In this document: one piece after another, positions 49,608 to 58,459 of the stretch
Layout: every line of letters starts with the position of its first letter
Numbering within the stretch: the first letter of the stretch is position 1
Assembly: GCF_000230995.2 (NCBI RefSeq)
Contig: NC_019973.1
Span: 1-64,000 of the forward strand
Length of the DNA: 64,000 nucleotides
From: Mesorhizobium australicum WSM2073
GTDB taxonomy: Bacteria > Pseudomonadota > Alphaproteobacteria > Rhizobiales > Rhizobiaceae
Reading direction: 5' to 3'
Notes under the pieces: model-generated
Told to the model about the DNA's origin: nothing
Database searches by the model: none
The model's input: only the letters and a program-made list of their open reading frames with translations
Position numbers and translations under genes: made by a program

Positions 49608-52600
49608 AGGGCTTCAACCTCTCCGACTGGGCGCTCAACCACCGCTCGCTGGTCTGGTATTTCATGCTGGTCTTCGTGGTGGCCGGCGTATTTTCCTATC
49701 TCAATCTCGGCCGCGAGGAAGACCCCAACTTCACCATCAAGACCATGATTATCCAGGCCAACTGGCCGGGTGCCTCGGTCAAGGAGACGGTGCAGCAGGT
49801 GACCGATCGCATTGAGAAAAAGCTCGAGGAGCTCGACAGCCTCGACTTCACCAGATCCGTCACCACCGCCGGCCAGACCGTCATCTTCGTCAACCTGAAG
49901 GACACCACCAAGGCGCGCGACGTCGTGCCGAACTGGCTCCAGGTGCGCAACATGGTCAACGACATCAAGGCGCAGTTTCCGCAAGGCGTGCAGGGACCGT
50001 TCTTCAACGACCGCTTCGGCGATGTCTACGGCAACATCTATGCCTTCACGTCAGACGGGCTGACGCCACGCCAGTTGCGCGACTATGTGGAGGATGTCAG
50101 GACCAAGATCCTGACCGTGCCCAATGCCGGCAAGGTCGATCTGGTCGGCGCGCAGGACGAGGCCATCTATCTCGAATTCTCGACGCGCCAGATAGCGGCG
50201 CTTGGCCTCAACCAGCAGCAAATCGTCGCCAGCCTGCAGGCCCAGAATGCGATCACCCCGTCCGGCGTCATTCAGTCCGGGCCGGAGCGCATCAGCGTGC
50301 GCGTCGGCGGCCAGTTCACCTCCGAGGAGAGCCTGCGCGCGATCAACCTGCGCGTCAACGATCGGTTCTTCCGGCTTAGCGACGTGGCGACTATCACGCG
50401 CGGTTATGCCGACCCGCCGACGGCCTTGTTCCGCTTCAACGGCCAGAACGCGATCGGGCTTGCCATCGGCATGAAGCCCAACGCCAATCTGCTCAAATTC
50501 GGCGAGGCGCTGCATGAGGAGATGAACAAGGTGCTGGCCGACCTGCCGGTCGGCGTCGGCGTGCATCTGGTAGCCGACCAGCCCGTCATCGTCGAGGAGG
50601 CGGTCTCAGGGTTCACGCGTGCGCTGTTCGAGGCGGTGGCGATCGTGCTTGCCGTCTCGTTCATCAGCCTTGGCATGCGCGCCGGCTTCGTGGTGGCGCT
50701 GTCGATCCCGCTGGTGCTGGCCATCACCTTCACGGTCATGGAGTATCTGGGGATATCGCTGCAGCGCATTTCGCTCGGCGCTCTGATCATCGCGCTCGGG
50801 CTGCTGGTCGACGACGCGATGATCGCGGTCGAAATGATGGTGGCGCGGCTGGAGGTCGGCGACAGCCTGCGCAAGGCGGCGACCCATGTCTACACCTCGA
50901 CCGCCTTCCCGATGCTGACCGGCACGCTGGTGACGGTCGCGGGCTTCATCCCGATCGGGCTCAACTCGAGTGCTGCCGGCGAATACACCTTCACCTTGTT
51001 CGTCGTCATTGCGGTGTCGCTGCTGGTGTCATGGATCGTGGCGGTGCTGTTCGCGCCGCTGCTCGGCGTGACCATCCTGCCGGCGACGATGAAGACCAAG
51101 CATCATGACCAGCCAGGGCGCTTCACGTCGCTGTTCCGGCGCGTCCTTGTCGGCTCGGTGCGCCATCACTGGCTGACGATCATCGTGACCGTGCTTCTGT
51201 TCGCCGCCTCGATCGCCGGCTTCGGCCTGGTGCAGCAGCAGTTCTTCCCACCTTCCGACCGGCCGGAGCTGATCGTCGATTGGAACCTGCCACAGAACTC
51301 GTCGATTGCCGAGACGCGCGACCAGATGGAGCACTTCGAACAGCGGGCGCTGGTTGGCAATCCCGACATCGATCATTTTTCGTCCTATATCGGTCAGGGC
51401 GCCGTGCGCTTCGTGCTGGCCTATGACGTGCAGCCGGCCAATCCCTATTTCGGCCAGACGGTGATCGTCACCAAGAGCATCGAGGCGCGCAACCGGGTGA
51501 AGCCGGCGCTGGAGAAGCTGCTGCGCGCGGAGTTTGTCGGCACCGACGCTTTCGTCAAGCCGCTTGAACTCGGACCGCCGGTCGGGCGGCCTGTGCAGTA
51601 CCGCGTCGGCGGCCCCGACATCCAGACGGTGCGAGAACTGGCGCAGCAATTCGCCGGCGTGATCTCGGTCAATCCGAAACTCGCGGCGCCGACTTTCGAC
51701 TGGAACGAACCGCAGCGTGTGCTGAGGGTCGACGTGCTGCAGGACAAGGCGCGCCAACTCGGCATCACCTCGTCCGACATCGCCAGCACACTGAACAGCA
51801 CGGTGGGCGGCGCGACGATCACGCAGGTGCGTGACGCGACGTACCTGATCAACGTCGTGGCTCGCTCGCGCGAGGCCGAACGCGGCTCGATCGAGACGCT
51901 GCAAAACATCCAGTTGCCGACCGGAAATGGCGAGGCGATCCCACTCGCCGCGGTGGCCAATTTTCGCTACGATCTGGAGCAGCCCACCGTGTGGCGACGC
52001 GACCGCATCCCGACCATCACCGTGCGCGCCGGCTTGGTCGGCGACGTGCTGCCGGCGACCGTCGTCAACGAGTTGAAACCGTCGGTCGACGCCTTTATCG
52101 CCAAGCTGCCGGCCGGCTATTCGGTCGAGACCGCCGGCTCCGTCGAGGAAAGCGCCAAGAGCCAGGGGCCGATCGCGGCCGTGGTGCCGCTGATGCTGTT
52201 CGTCATGGCGACCATCCTGATGGTGCAGTTGCAGAGCTTCCAGCGCCTGTTCCTGGTGGTGGCGGTGGCGCCACTCGGGCTGATCGGCGTGGTCGCGGCC
52301 CTGGTGCCGAGCGGAGCGCCGCTCGGCTTCGTCGCCATTCTCGGCGTCTTGGCGCTGATCGGCATCCTGATCCGCAACTCGGTCATCCTGATCGTGCAGA
52401 TCGAGGACCTTGTCGCCGAGGGCAGGGATCGCTGGGCCGCGGTCATCGAGGCAACGGAGCACCGCATGCGGCCGATCGCGCTGACGGCGGCCGCGGCCAG
52501 CCTGGCGCTGATCCCGATCGCGCGCGAAGTGTTCTGGGGGCCAATGGCGTATGCGATGATGGGCGGCATCATAGCGGGTACCGCGATCACGCTCTTGTTC

Positions 52601-52693
52601 CTGCCGGCGCTTTATGTGACGTGGTTCAGGATCAAGGAGCCGAAGCGGGAACAGGGCGGCGAAGTAGACCTCGCCGCTGTTGCGGAAACTTAA
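49604..52693 (+). CDS. RND-family efflux transporter (inner-membrane pump)
   Basis: A 1029-residue proton-driven pump of the AcrB/HAE1 type with 12 membrane segments and two large periplasmic loops. The proton-relay Asp pair is at 403-404 in TM4 (LLVDDAMIAVE). The N-terminal segment and the TM10-12 region (ILGVLALIGILIRNSVILIVQIEDL) are typical. The start at 49604 follows from the ATGA overlap and the conserved first helix. No outer-membrane TolC-like gene is adjacent, so it must use one from elsewhere. Substrates unknown. Confidence 0.92.
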   Translation: MKGFNLSDWALNHRSLVWYFMLVFVVAGVFSYLNLGREEDPNFTIKTMIIQANWPGASVKETVQQVTDRIEKKLEELDSLDFTRSVTTAGQTVIFVNLKDTTKARDVVPNWLQVRNMVNDIKAQFPQGVQGPFFNDRFGDVYGNIYAFTSDGLTPRQLRDYVEDVRTKILTVPNAGKVDLVGAQDEAIYLEFSTRQIAALGLNQQQIVASLQAQNAITPSGVIQSGPERISVRVGGQFTSEESLRAINLRVNDRFFRLSDVATITRGYADPPTALFRFNGQNAIGLAIGMKPNANLLKFGEALHEEMNKVLADLPVGVGVHLVADQPVIVEEAVSGFTRALFEAVAIVLAVSFISLGMRAGFVVALSIPLVLAITFTVMEYLGISLQRISLGALIIALGLLVDDAMIAVEMMVARLEVGDSLRKAATHVYTSTAFPMLTGTLVTVAGFIPIGLNSSAAGEYTFTLFVVIAVSLLVSWIVAVLFAPLLGVTILPATMKTKHHDQPGRFTSLFRRVLVGSVRHHWLTIIVTVLLFAASIAGFGLVQQQFFPPSDRPELIVDWNLPQNSSIAETRDQMEHFEQRALVGNPDIDHFSSYIGQGAVRFVLAYDVQPANPYFGQTVIVTKSIEARNRVKPALEKLLRAEFVGTDAFVKPLELGPPVGRPVQYRVGGPDIQTVRELAQQFAGVISVNPKLAAPTFDWNEPQRVLRVDVLQDKARQLGITSSDIASTLNSTVGGATITQVRDATYLINVVARSREAERGSIETLQNIQLPTGNGEAIPLAAVANFRYDLEQPTVWRRDRIPTITVRAGLVGDVLPATVVNELKPSVDAFIAKLPAGYSVETAGSVEESAKSQGPIAAVVPLMLFVMATILMVQLQSFQRLFLVVAVAPLGLIGVVAALVPSGAPLGFVAILGVLALIGILIRNSVILIVQIEDLVAEGRDRWAAVIEATEHRMRPIALTAAAASLALIPIAREVFWGPMAYAMMGGIIAGTAITLLFLPALYVTWFRIKEPKREQGGEVDLAAVAET

Positions 52694-52733
52694 GGCGAGG
52701 TCGAGCTCCCTGGCGTGACGCGGAGAACTATCG

Positions 52734-53495
52734 TCAGATCTGCTTCGGAGCCGTCCTCACAAACCCGTCACTGGCCCGCAACAGGTTGCGCGTATAATCC
52801 TTCGTCACACGGCGCTCGACGAGATCGTTGGCCACCAGATTCTCTACCGCCTCGCCGCCCTGCATCACCATCAGCCGCTCGCACATATGGGTGATGATGG
52901 CGAGGTCGTGGCTGACCATCAGGAAGGTCAGCTTGCGCCGCCGGCGGACTTCCTCCAGCAGGTTGAGGACTTCCGCCTGCACCGAGGCGTCGAGGGCCGA
53001 GGTCGGCTCGTCGAGCAGCAGGATCGAGGGCTCGAGGATAAGCGCGCGCGCGATCGCCACGCGCTGGCGCTGACCGCCGGAAAGCTGGTGCGCGTAACGG
53101 AAACGAAAGCCGTTGCCGAGGCCGACCTCGTCGAGCGCGCGTTCGATCCGCTTTTCGCCATCGGCAAAACCATGGATGGCGAGCGGCTCCTGCAGCAGGC
53201 GGTCGACGGTCTGGCGCGGGTGCAGCGAGCCGTAAGGATCCTGAAAGACCATCTGCACTTCGCGGTAAAAGGCCTTGTCGCGGCGCGCGCCGAGCGTCTT
53301 GCCATTGACTGTGATGCTGCCCGAGGCGACCGGCGCGAGGCCGGTTATGGCCCGCAGCAATGTCGATTTGCCCGAGCCGGATTCGCCGACCAGGCCGAAG
53401 GATTCGCCCTGCTGCACGTCGAGGCTGACGCCCTTCAGCGCGCGGAAGCGGTCGAAGATCACCTCCAGCCTGTCGACGGCAATCGCAGAAGTCAT
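52734..53495 (-). CDS. Peptide-type ABC transporter ATPase 2 (DppF-like)
   Basis: A 253-residue ABC ATPase: Walker A GESGSGKST, signature LSGGQRQRVAIARA, Walker B ILLLDEPTSALD and the switch His in MVSHDLAII. It is the second of two ATPases in a dipeptide/oligopeptide/nickel-type importer. It is shorter than most DppF proteins, lacking much of the C-terminal oligopeptide extension and its cysteine cluster. ATG at 53495 overlaps the stop of the first ATPase gene by four bases. It is the last gene of the operon and converges on the RND pump gene. Confidence 0.88.
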   Translation of the reverse strand: MTSAIAVDRLEVIFDRFRALKGVSLDVQQGESFGLVGESGSGKSTLLRAITGLAPVASGSITVNGKTLGARRDKAFYREVQMVFQDPYGSLHPRQTVDRLLQEPLAIHGFADGEKRIERALDEVGLGNGFRFRYAHQLSGGQRQRVAIARALILEPSILLLDEPTSALDASVQAEVLNLLEEVRRRRKLTFLMVSHDLAIITHMCERLMVMQGGEAVENLVANDLVERRVTKDYTRNLLRASDGFVRTAPKQI

Positions 53496-54355
53496 GCCGC
53501 CCACTCCGGCTTGCGGTCGAGCACCGGCAGCGGGTGACGGTCGGCGCCGATTTTTGGCATGCAGTTGAGCAGCCCCCGCGTGTAGGGATGCTGGGCCTGA
53601 TTCAATTCCGACGCCTTGAGCTGCTCGACGACCTTGCCGGCATACATGACGATGACGCGGTCGCAGAAGGACGAGACCAAGCGCAGATCGTGCGAGATGA
53701 AGATCAGGCCCATGCCGCGCTCCGCGACCAGCCTGTCGAGGATGCCGAGCACGTCGAGTTGCACCGTGACGTCGAGCGCCGAGGTCGGCTCGTCGGCGAT
53801 CATCATTTCCGGTCCGGCGATCAGCATCATGGCGATCATGGCGCGCTGGCCCATGCCGCCCGACACTTCGTGCGGATGCAGGTCGAAGACGCGTTTGGGA
53901 TCGCGGATCTGCACCGCCTCGAGCATGGCCAGCGCGCGCTCGCGCGCCTCGGCCTTGCCGACCTTTTCGTGGGTGCGCAGCGTCTCGACGATCTGGCGGC
54001 CGATGCTCATCACCGGATCGAGCGAATATTTCGGGTCCTGCAGGATCATGGCGATGCGGTTGCCCCGCAGCGCCCGGCGTTGACGCGGCGAGATGCCGAG
54101 CAGGTCGATGCCGTCGAAAGTCAATTTATTGGCCGATATCCGGGCCTGCGGCGGTGTCAGGCCCATGATGGCGCGGCCCGTCTGCGACTTGCCGGAACCG
54201 GACTCGCCGACGATGCCTAGGCGTTCGCGGCCAAGCGAAAAGGAAACGCCGCGCACCGCCTCGATCATGCCGGTGCGGGTCGGAAAGGTGACGCGCAGAT
54301 CCTCGACGTCGAGAAGCGTGCTCTTGGATGGCTGCTGATCAGGGGGGCCACTCAT
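53492..54355 (-). CDS. Peptide-type ABC transporter ATPase 1 (DppD-like)
   Basis: A 287-residue ABC ATPase with Walker A GESGSGKSQ, a signature SGGMGQRAMIAM in a slightly altered form (the family usually has SGGMRQR), Walker B MMIADEPTSALD and the switch His in FISHDLRLV. The C-terminal YTRGLLNCMPKIG segment is typical of DppD/OppD, although the cysteine cluster is reduced to one Cys. It overlaps the permease gene upstream by four bases (ATGA). Confidence 0.9.
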   Translation of the reverse strand: MSGPPDQQPSKSTLLDVEDLRVTFPTRTGMIEAVRGVSFSLGRERLGIVGESGSGKSQTGRAIMGLTPPQARISANKLTFDGIDLLGISPRQRRALRGNRIAMILQDPKYSLDPVMSIGRQIVETLRTHEKVGKAEARERALAMLEAVQIRDPKRVFDLHPHEVSGGMGQRAMIAMMLIAGPEMMIADEPTSALDVTVQLDVLGILDRLVAERGMGLIFISHDLRLVSSFCDRVIVMYAGKVVEQLKASELNQAQHPYTRGLLNCMPKIGADRHPLPVLDRKPEWAA

Positions 54356-55278
54356 TGGTCACCGCTGCGGGGATCGAGTGCGTCGCGCAGGCCGTCGCCA
54401 AGCAGGTTGAAGCCAAGGCTGACGATGAGGATGGCGAAGCCCGGCGCACCAGCCACCCACCATTGGTCGAGGATGAAGCGGCGACCCGAAGCGATCATGG
54501 TGCCCCATTCCGGCAGCGGCGGCTGCGCGCCAAGGCCGAGGAAGCCGAGGCCCGCGGCCGTCAGGATGATGCCCGCCATGTCGAGCGTCACGCGGACGAT
54601 CAGCGAGGAGATGCACAGCGGCATGATGTGGCGCAGCACGATACGGAAAGGCGAGGCGCCCATCAATTGCACGGCCTTGATGTAGTCCGAGTTGCGCACG
54701 GTGAGCGTCTCGGCGCGGGCGATGCGCGCATAGGGCGGCCAGGAGGTGATGGCGATCGCCAGCACGGCGTTCTCGATGCCGGGGCCAAGGGCGGCGACGA
54801 AGGCCAGCGCCAGCACCAGCTTGGGGAAGGCAAGGAAGATGTCGGTGATGCGCATCAGTATGGCATCGGTCCAGCCGCCGGCATAGCCGGCGACGGTGCC
54901 GACCAGGAGACCGATGGGGGCGGCGATGATGGCGACCAGGACGACGACATAAAGCGTCCAGCGGGAGCCGTAGAGGATGCGCGAATAGATGTCGCGGCCA
55001 AGGTCGTCGGTGCCGAACCAGTGCTGCGCACTCGGCGCCAGCAGCCGCGCGTTCTTCAGGTCACCGAACGTCGGCGAATACGGCGCCAGCATACCGGCAA
55101 GGACGGCGACGAGCAGCAGCGCGATGATGATCAGCAGGCCGACAAAGGCCAGCCGGTTGGCGGAAAAGCGCCGCCACGCGACATAGGCGCGGCCGAGCCT
55201 TGCCTGCAAGCGCGATGCCGGCCGCTCCGACAGCAACCATTCGCGACGGGAGAAGGTGCGGGCGTCGGAGGCGGTCAT
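54352..55278 (-). CDS. Peptide-type ABC transporter permease 2 (DppC-like)
   Basis: A 308-residue inner-membrane permease with the OppC N-terminal segment (WRRFSANRLAFVGLLIIIALL), the HWFGTDDLGRDIYSRILYGSR motif, and the EAA loop region RAETLTVRNSDYIKAVQLMGAS. About six membrane segments. It is separated from the first permease gene by 196 bases that hold a palindromic repeat, so it may need its own promoter or read-through. Confidence 0.92.
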   Translation of the reverse strand: MTASDARTFSRREWLLSERPASRLQARLGRAYVAWRRFSANRLAFVGLLIIIALLLVAVLAGMLAPYSPTFGDLKNARLLAPSAQHWFGTDDLGRDIYSRILYGSRWTLYVVVLVAIIAAPIGLLVGTVAGYAGGWTDAILMRITDIFLAFPKLVLALAFVAALGPGIENAVLAIAITSWPPYARIARAETLTVRNSDYIKAVQLMGASPFRIVLRHIMPLCISSLIVRVTLDMAGIILTAAGLGFLGLGAQPPLPEWGTMIASGRRFILDQWWVAGAPGFAILIVSLGFNLLGDGLRDALDPRSGDQ

Positions 55279-55301
55279 GACGATGCCTCTTTAAGCTGTC
55301 G

Positions 55302-55435
55302 ACCCCCACTCCGGTCTGCTTCGCAGACCACCTCTCCCCCGTTCGACCGGGGAGAGGAAAGGCGCCAAGCGTGCGACCGCGTTTTCCTCTCCCCCGGGCA
55401 GGGGGAGAGGTGGCCCGAAGGGCCGGAGTGGGGGT
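55302..55435. repeat. Palindromic repeat D inside the dipeptide transporter operon
   Basis: Outer arms at 55302-55340 and 55401-55435 are inverted copies, starting ACCCCCACTCCGG and ending in its complement, with CACCTCTCCCCC at their inner ends. Each arm carries its own small hairpin at the middle, and these hairpins differ between the arms in sequence but both keep pairing (GGTCTGCTTCGCAGACC versus GGCCCGAAGGGCC). The element fills the gap between the two permease genes. Confidence 0.8.
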
Positions 55436-55474
55436 GATTAGCGGCAGCCAAGCCCGAAAGTGCAGTACCTCTAC

Positions 55475-56536
55475 TCATCCTGTCTTCGTCCTCGGGTCGA
55501 GCACACGGTAGAGCAGGTCGGACAGAAGATTGATGGCGATGAACACCGAGCCGATGACGATGGTACCGCCGAGAACGGCGTTCATGTCGGCGTTCTGCAG
55601 CGAGTTGGTGATGTAGAGGCCGATGCCCGGCCAGGAGAAGACGGTCTCGGTCAGCACCGAGCCCTCGAGCAGCCCGGCATAGGACAACGCGATCACGGTC
55701 ACCATCGGCACGGCGGCATTGCGCAGGGCGTGGCCCCAGATGATGCGGGTTTCCGACAGGCCCTTGGCGCGCGCGGCGACGACATATTCCTGGGCGAGTT
55801 CGTTGAGCATGAACGAGCGCGTCATGCGGCTGATATAGGCCAGCGAGAAATAGCCGAGCAGCGAGGCCGGCAGGATGATGTGACGAAAGGCGTCGTAAAA
55901 GACGTCCCACTGTCCCTGCATCGCGGAGTCGAGCAGGTAGAAACCGGTGATCGGCGTGAAAGTGTATTCGTAGACGACGTCGAGCCGTGCAGGGAAGGCC
56001 ACCCATTGCAGCTTCGCGTAGAACAGCACCAGGGCCAGCAGACCCAGCCAGAAGATAGGTACGGAATAGCCGATCAGGCCGATGATGCGCACGACCTGAT
56101 CGACGAAGCTGCCGCGTTTGACCGCGGCCAGCACCCCGAGCGGCACACCGAACAGCGCGCCGATCAGTGTCCCGAATGTCGCCAGTTCCGTGGTTGCCGG
56201 AAGGGCGCGGCGGATATCGGTCATGACAGGGTTGGTGGTCAGCACCGAGGTGCCGAAATCGCCGCTCAGCGCATGTTTCACATAGATGTAGAACTGCTCG
56301 ATCAACGGCAGGTCGAGACCCATCTCGCGGCGCGTGCGCTCCACGACATTGGCGGGTGCCCGGTCGCCGAGAACGGCCAGCACCGGGTCGATCGGGATGA
56401 CACGGCCAATGAAGAAGGTGACCGCGAGAAGACCAAGATAGGTCGTCACCGCAATGACCAGGAATCGGCCAAGCGAAGATGCAAGGGCTACGGCGCGGGC
56501 GCTGCCGCGCCCGCCCTCGTTTTCAATCGCGCTCAT
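55475..56536 (-). CDS. Peptide-type ABC transporter permease 1 (DppB-like)
   Basis: A 353-residue permease of the DppB type: first membrane segment near residue 20-40, the ERTRREMGLDLPLIEQFYIY region, the EAA loop EYVVAARAKGLSETRIIWGHALRNA, and the C-terminal SWPGIGLYITNSLQNAD. The ATG at 56536 is favoured over an earlier start because it removes a tail of Arg and Ser without similarity. It lies 19 bases after the binding-protein gene. Confidence 0.92.
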   Translation of the reverse strand: MSAIENEGGRGSARAVALASSLGRFLVIAVTTYLGLLAVTFFIGRVIPIDPVLAVLGDRAPANVVERTRREMGLDLPLIEQFYIYVKHALSGDFGTSVLTTNPVMTDIRRALPATTELATFGTLIGALFGVPLGVLAAVKRGSFVDQVVRIIGLIGYSVPIFWLGLLALVLFYAKLQWVAFPARLDVVYEYTFTPITGFYLLDSAMQGQWDVFYDAFRHIILPASLLGYFSLAYISRMTRSFMLNELAQEYVVAARAKGLSETRIIWGHALRNAAVPMVTVIALSYAGLLEGSVLTETVFSWPGIGLYITNSLQNADMNAVLGGTIVIGSVFIAINLLSDLLYRVLDPRTKTG

Positions 56537-56555
56537 GCGGGCGTGTCCGCGAACG

Positions 56556-58199
56556 CTATTCCTTGGAGACCGGCCCGACGAAGTTGGTGTCGAAGCTCGG
56601 ACCAAGCGCGAAGCCCTTGAGGTTCTTGCGCAGACCGGCGACTTCCAACTGCTGGTGGATGACGACGAAGGGGCTGGTGTCGAGGATCTTCTTTTCGAGA
56701 TCCTTGTACATGTCGGCGCGCTTGCCAGAATCCTTCTCGAGCAGGGCTGCTTCCGTCTGCTTGGTCAGGTCCGGAATGTCCCAGGCATTGCGCCATGCCA
56801 GCGTCTTCGACTTGCCAGCATCCGAATTGTCCGGGTTCGAGGCAAAGGTCTGGGCATTGGAGTTCGGATCGAAATAGTCCTGGCCCCACTGGCCGATATA
56901 GATGTCGTGGTTGCGGGCACGGTATTTGGTCAGCGTCTGCTTGCCGTCGCCGGGGATGATCTCCAGCTTGATGCCGGCTTGGCCGAGCGTCTGCTGGATG
57001 GATTCCGCCATGCCGGTGGTCGGCTGGCCGGTGCGCACGTCCATGGTTACGCTGAAGCCGTCGGGCAGGCCGGCCTTGGCCAGCAGCTCCTTGGCCTTGG
57101 CGACATCGAGCTTGAACGGGTTCTCGTCCAGTTCGCCCAGAACGCCCTTGGGCAGGAACGTCTGGTGGATCTCGCCGATGCCCTTGAGGATGGTCGTGCT
57201 CAAGGCATCATAGTCGACCAGGTATTTGAAGGCCTGGCGGACCTCGGGCTTGGAGAGGTTCGGGTTCTTCTGGTTGAGGCTGATGTAGTAGACGGTGCCT
57301 TTCGGCGCGCTGGTGGTGGTGAGGTCGGCATTCTTGGCGATGGCGTCGAGGTCGTTCGGCTCGAGGTTGCGGGCAACGTCGATGTCGCCGGCTTCGAGCG
57401 CCAGGCGCTGCGCCGAGCTTTCCTTCATGTTGCGGTAGATGACGCGGGCGAGCTTGGCCTTTTCGCCGTAATAATTGTCGTTGCGCTCCATGACGACCGC
57501 CTCGTTGGCACGCCATTCACGCAGCTTGTAGACGCCCGAGCCGGCATAGCCTGTCTTCAGCCAAGCGTTGCCGAAGTCGTTGTCCCATTTGTAGTCGGCG
57601 CTCGGCGTCACCGCCGCGACATGTTCCTTGACCAGCTTGGCGTCGACAATGGAAGCGACGGTGGCCGACAGGCAGTTCAGCACGAAACTTGGCGCATAGG
57701 CCTTGTCGACGGTGAACTGGAAGGTTGTGTCGTCGACCGCCTTGGCCTTCTCGGTGACGTTGTCGCCGCTGATGCCGAACTGGTCGATGATGAAGGCTGG
57801 GCTCTTGTCCAGCTTGACGGCGCGCTCGAACGACCAGGCGACATCGGCGGCGGTGATCGGGTTGCCGGAGGCAAATTTCAGGCCCGGCTTGAGCTTGAAC
57901 GTATAGGTCAGGCCATCGTCGGAGACGGTCCAGCTTTCGGCGAGATCGGGCTTGACCTTGGAAGTGTCGCTGAGGTCGAGGCGGACAAGAAGATCATAGG
58001 TGTTGCCGGTGACTTCGGCGGTCGACAGCTCGAACGCCTCGCCCGGATCCATCGAGATGATGTCGTCGATGGCAAAACCTTCGACAAGCGTATCGGCGGG
58101 GGTGACCGCGCCAGCCGGCGCTCCGGCCAGAAGCAGCGCCGACATGGCGGCGCCCGCAAGCAGGATACGGGATCGTAGAGCAAGCTTTTCCATCATCAT
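56556..58199 (-). CDS. Peptide-type ABC transporter substrate-binding protein
   Basis: A 547-residue periplasmic protein of the SBP_bac_5 family (DppA/OppA), with a signal peptide ending about residue 31. The FKLKPGLKFASGNPITAADVAWSFERAV segment near residue 95-125 is the family signature. Three ATG codons lie in a row; the first (58199) has AGGGAA eight bases upstream. It heads a five-gene importer for dipeptides or a similar solute. The ligand cannot be named from sequence. Confidence 0.92.
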   Translation of the reverse strand: MMMEKLALRSRILLAGAAMSALLLAGAPAGAVTPADTLVEGFAIDDIISMDPGEAFELSTAEVTGNTYDLLVRLDLSDTSKVKPDLAESWTVSDDGLTYTFKLKPGLKFASGNPITAADVAWSFERAVKLDKSPAFIIDQFGISGDNVTEKAKAVDDTTFQFTVDKAYAPSFVLNCLSATVASIVDAKLVKEHVAAVTPSADYKWDNDFGNAWLKTGYAGSGVYKLREWRANEAVVMERNDNYYGEKAKLARVIYRNMKESSAQRLALEAGDIDVARNLEPNDLDAIAKNADLTTTSAPKGTVYYISLNQKNPNLSKPEVRQAFKYLVDYDALSTTILKGIGEIHQTFLPKGVLGELDENPFKLDVAKAKELLAKAGLPDGFSVTMDVRTGQPTTGMAESIQQTLGQAGIKLEIIPGDGKQTLTKYRARNHDIYIGQWGQDYFDPNSNAQTFASNPDNSDAGKSKTLAWRNAWDIPDLTKQTEAALLEKDSGKRADMYKDLEKKILDTSPFVVIHQQLEVAGLRKNLKGFALGPSFDTNFVGPVSKE

Positions 58200-58459
58200 G
58201 ATGATTGTTCCCTGTTTTGTTGTTGGTTGACCTGAGTTCCCGGCTCAGGGTTACGGTGTTCTTTCAAGGCTCGACGAGAGCCTCTGCCCCACTAACGTCG
58301 TGGTTTTTGTCCAGTTGGTCAACAGCATATCCGGCGGCCCAGCGGTGGGCAACGAGCATTTATGCGACGGTTCATTGGACCAGAATGGCGGGCGGGCGTG
58401 TCGACGCATACATCAGCCAATCGAGGCACCGATCGAGAAAAAATCTGCTAAATTCGGAG
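58200..58459. other. Non-coding gap upstream of the transporter operon
   Basis: About 260 bases between the binding-protein gene and the end of the transglycosylase gene. It should hold the transporter promoter, but I see no convincing -35/-10 pair and no gene or repeat. Confidence 0.5.
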
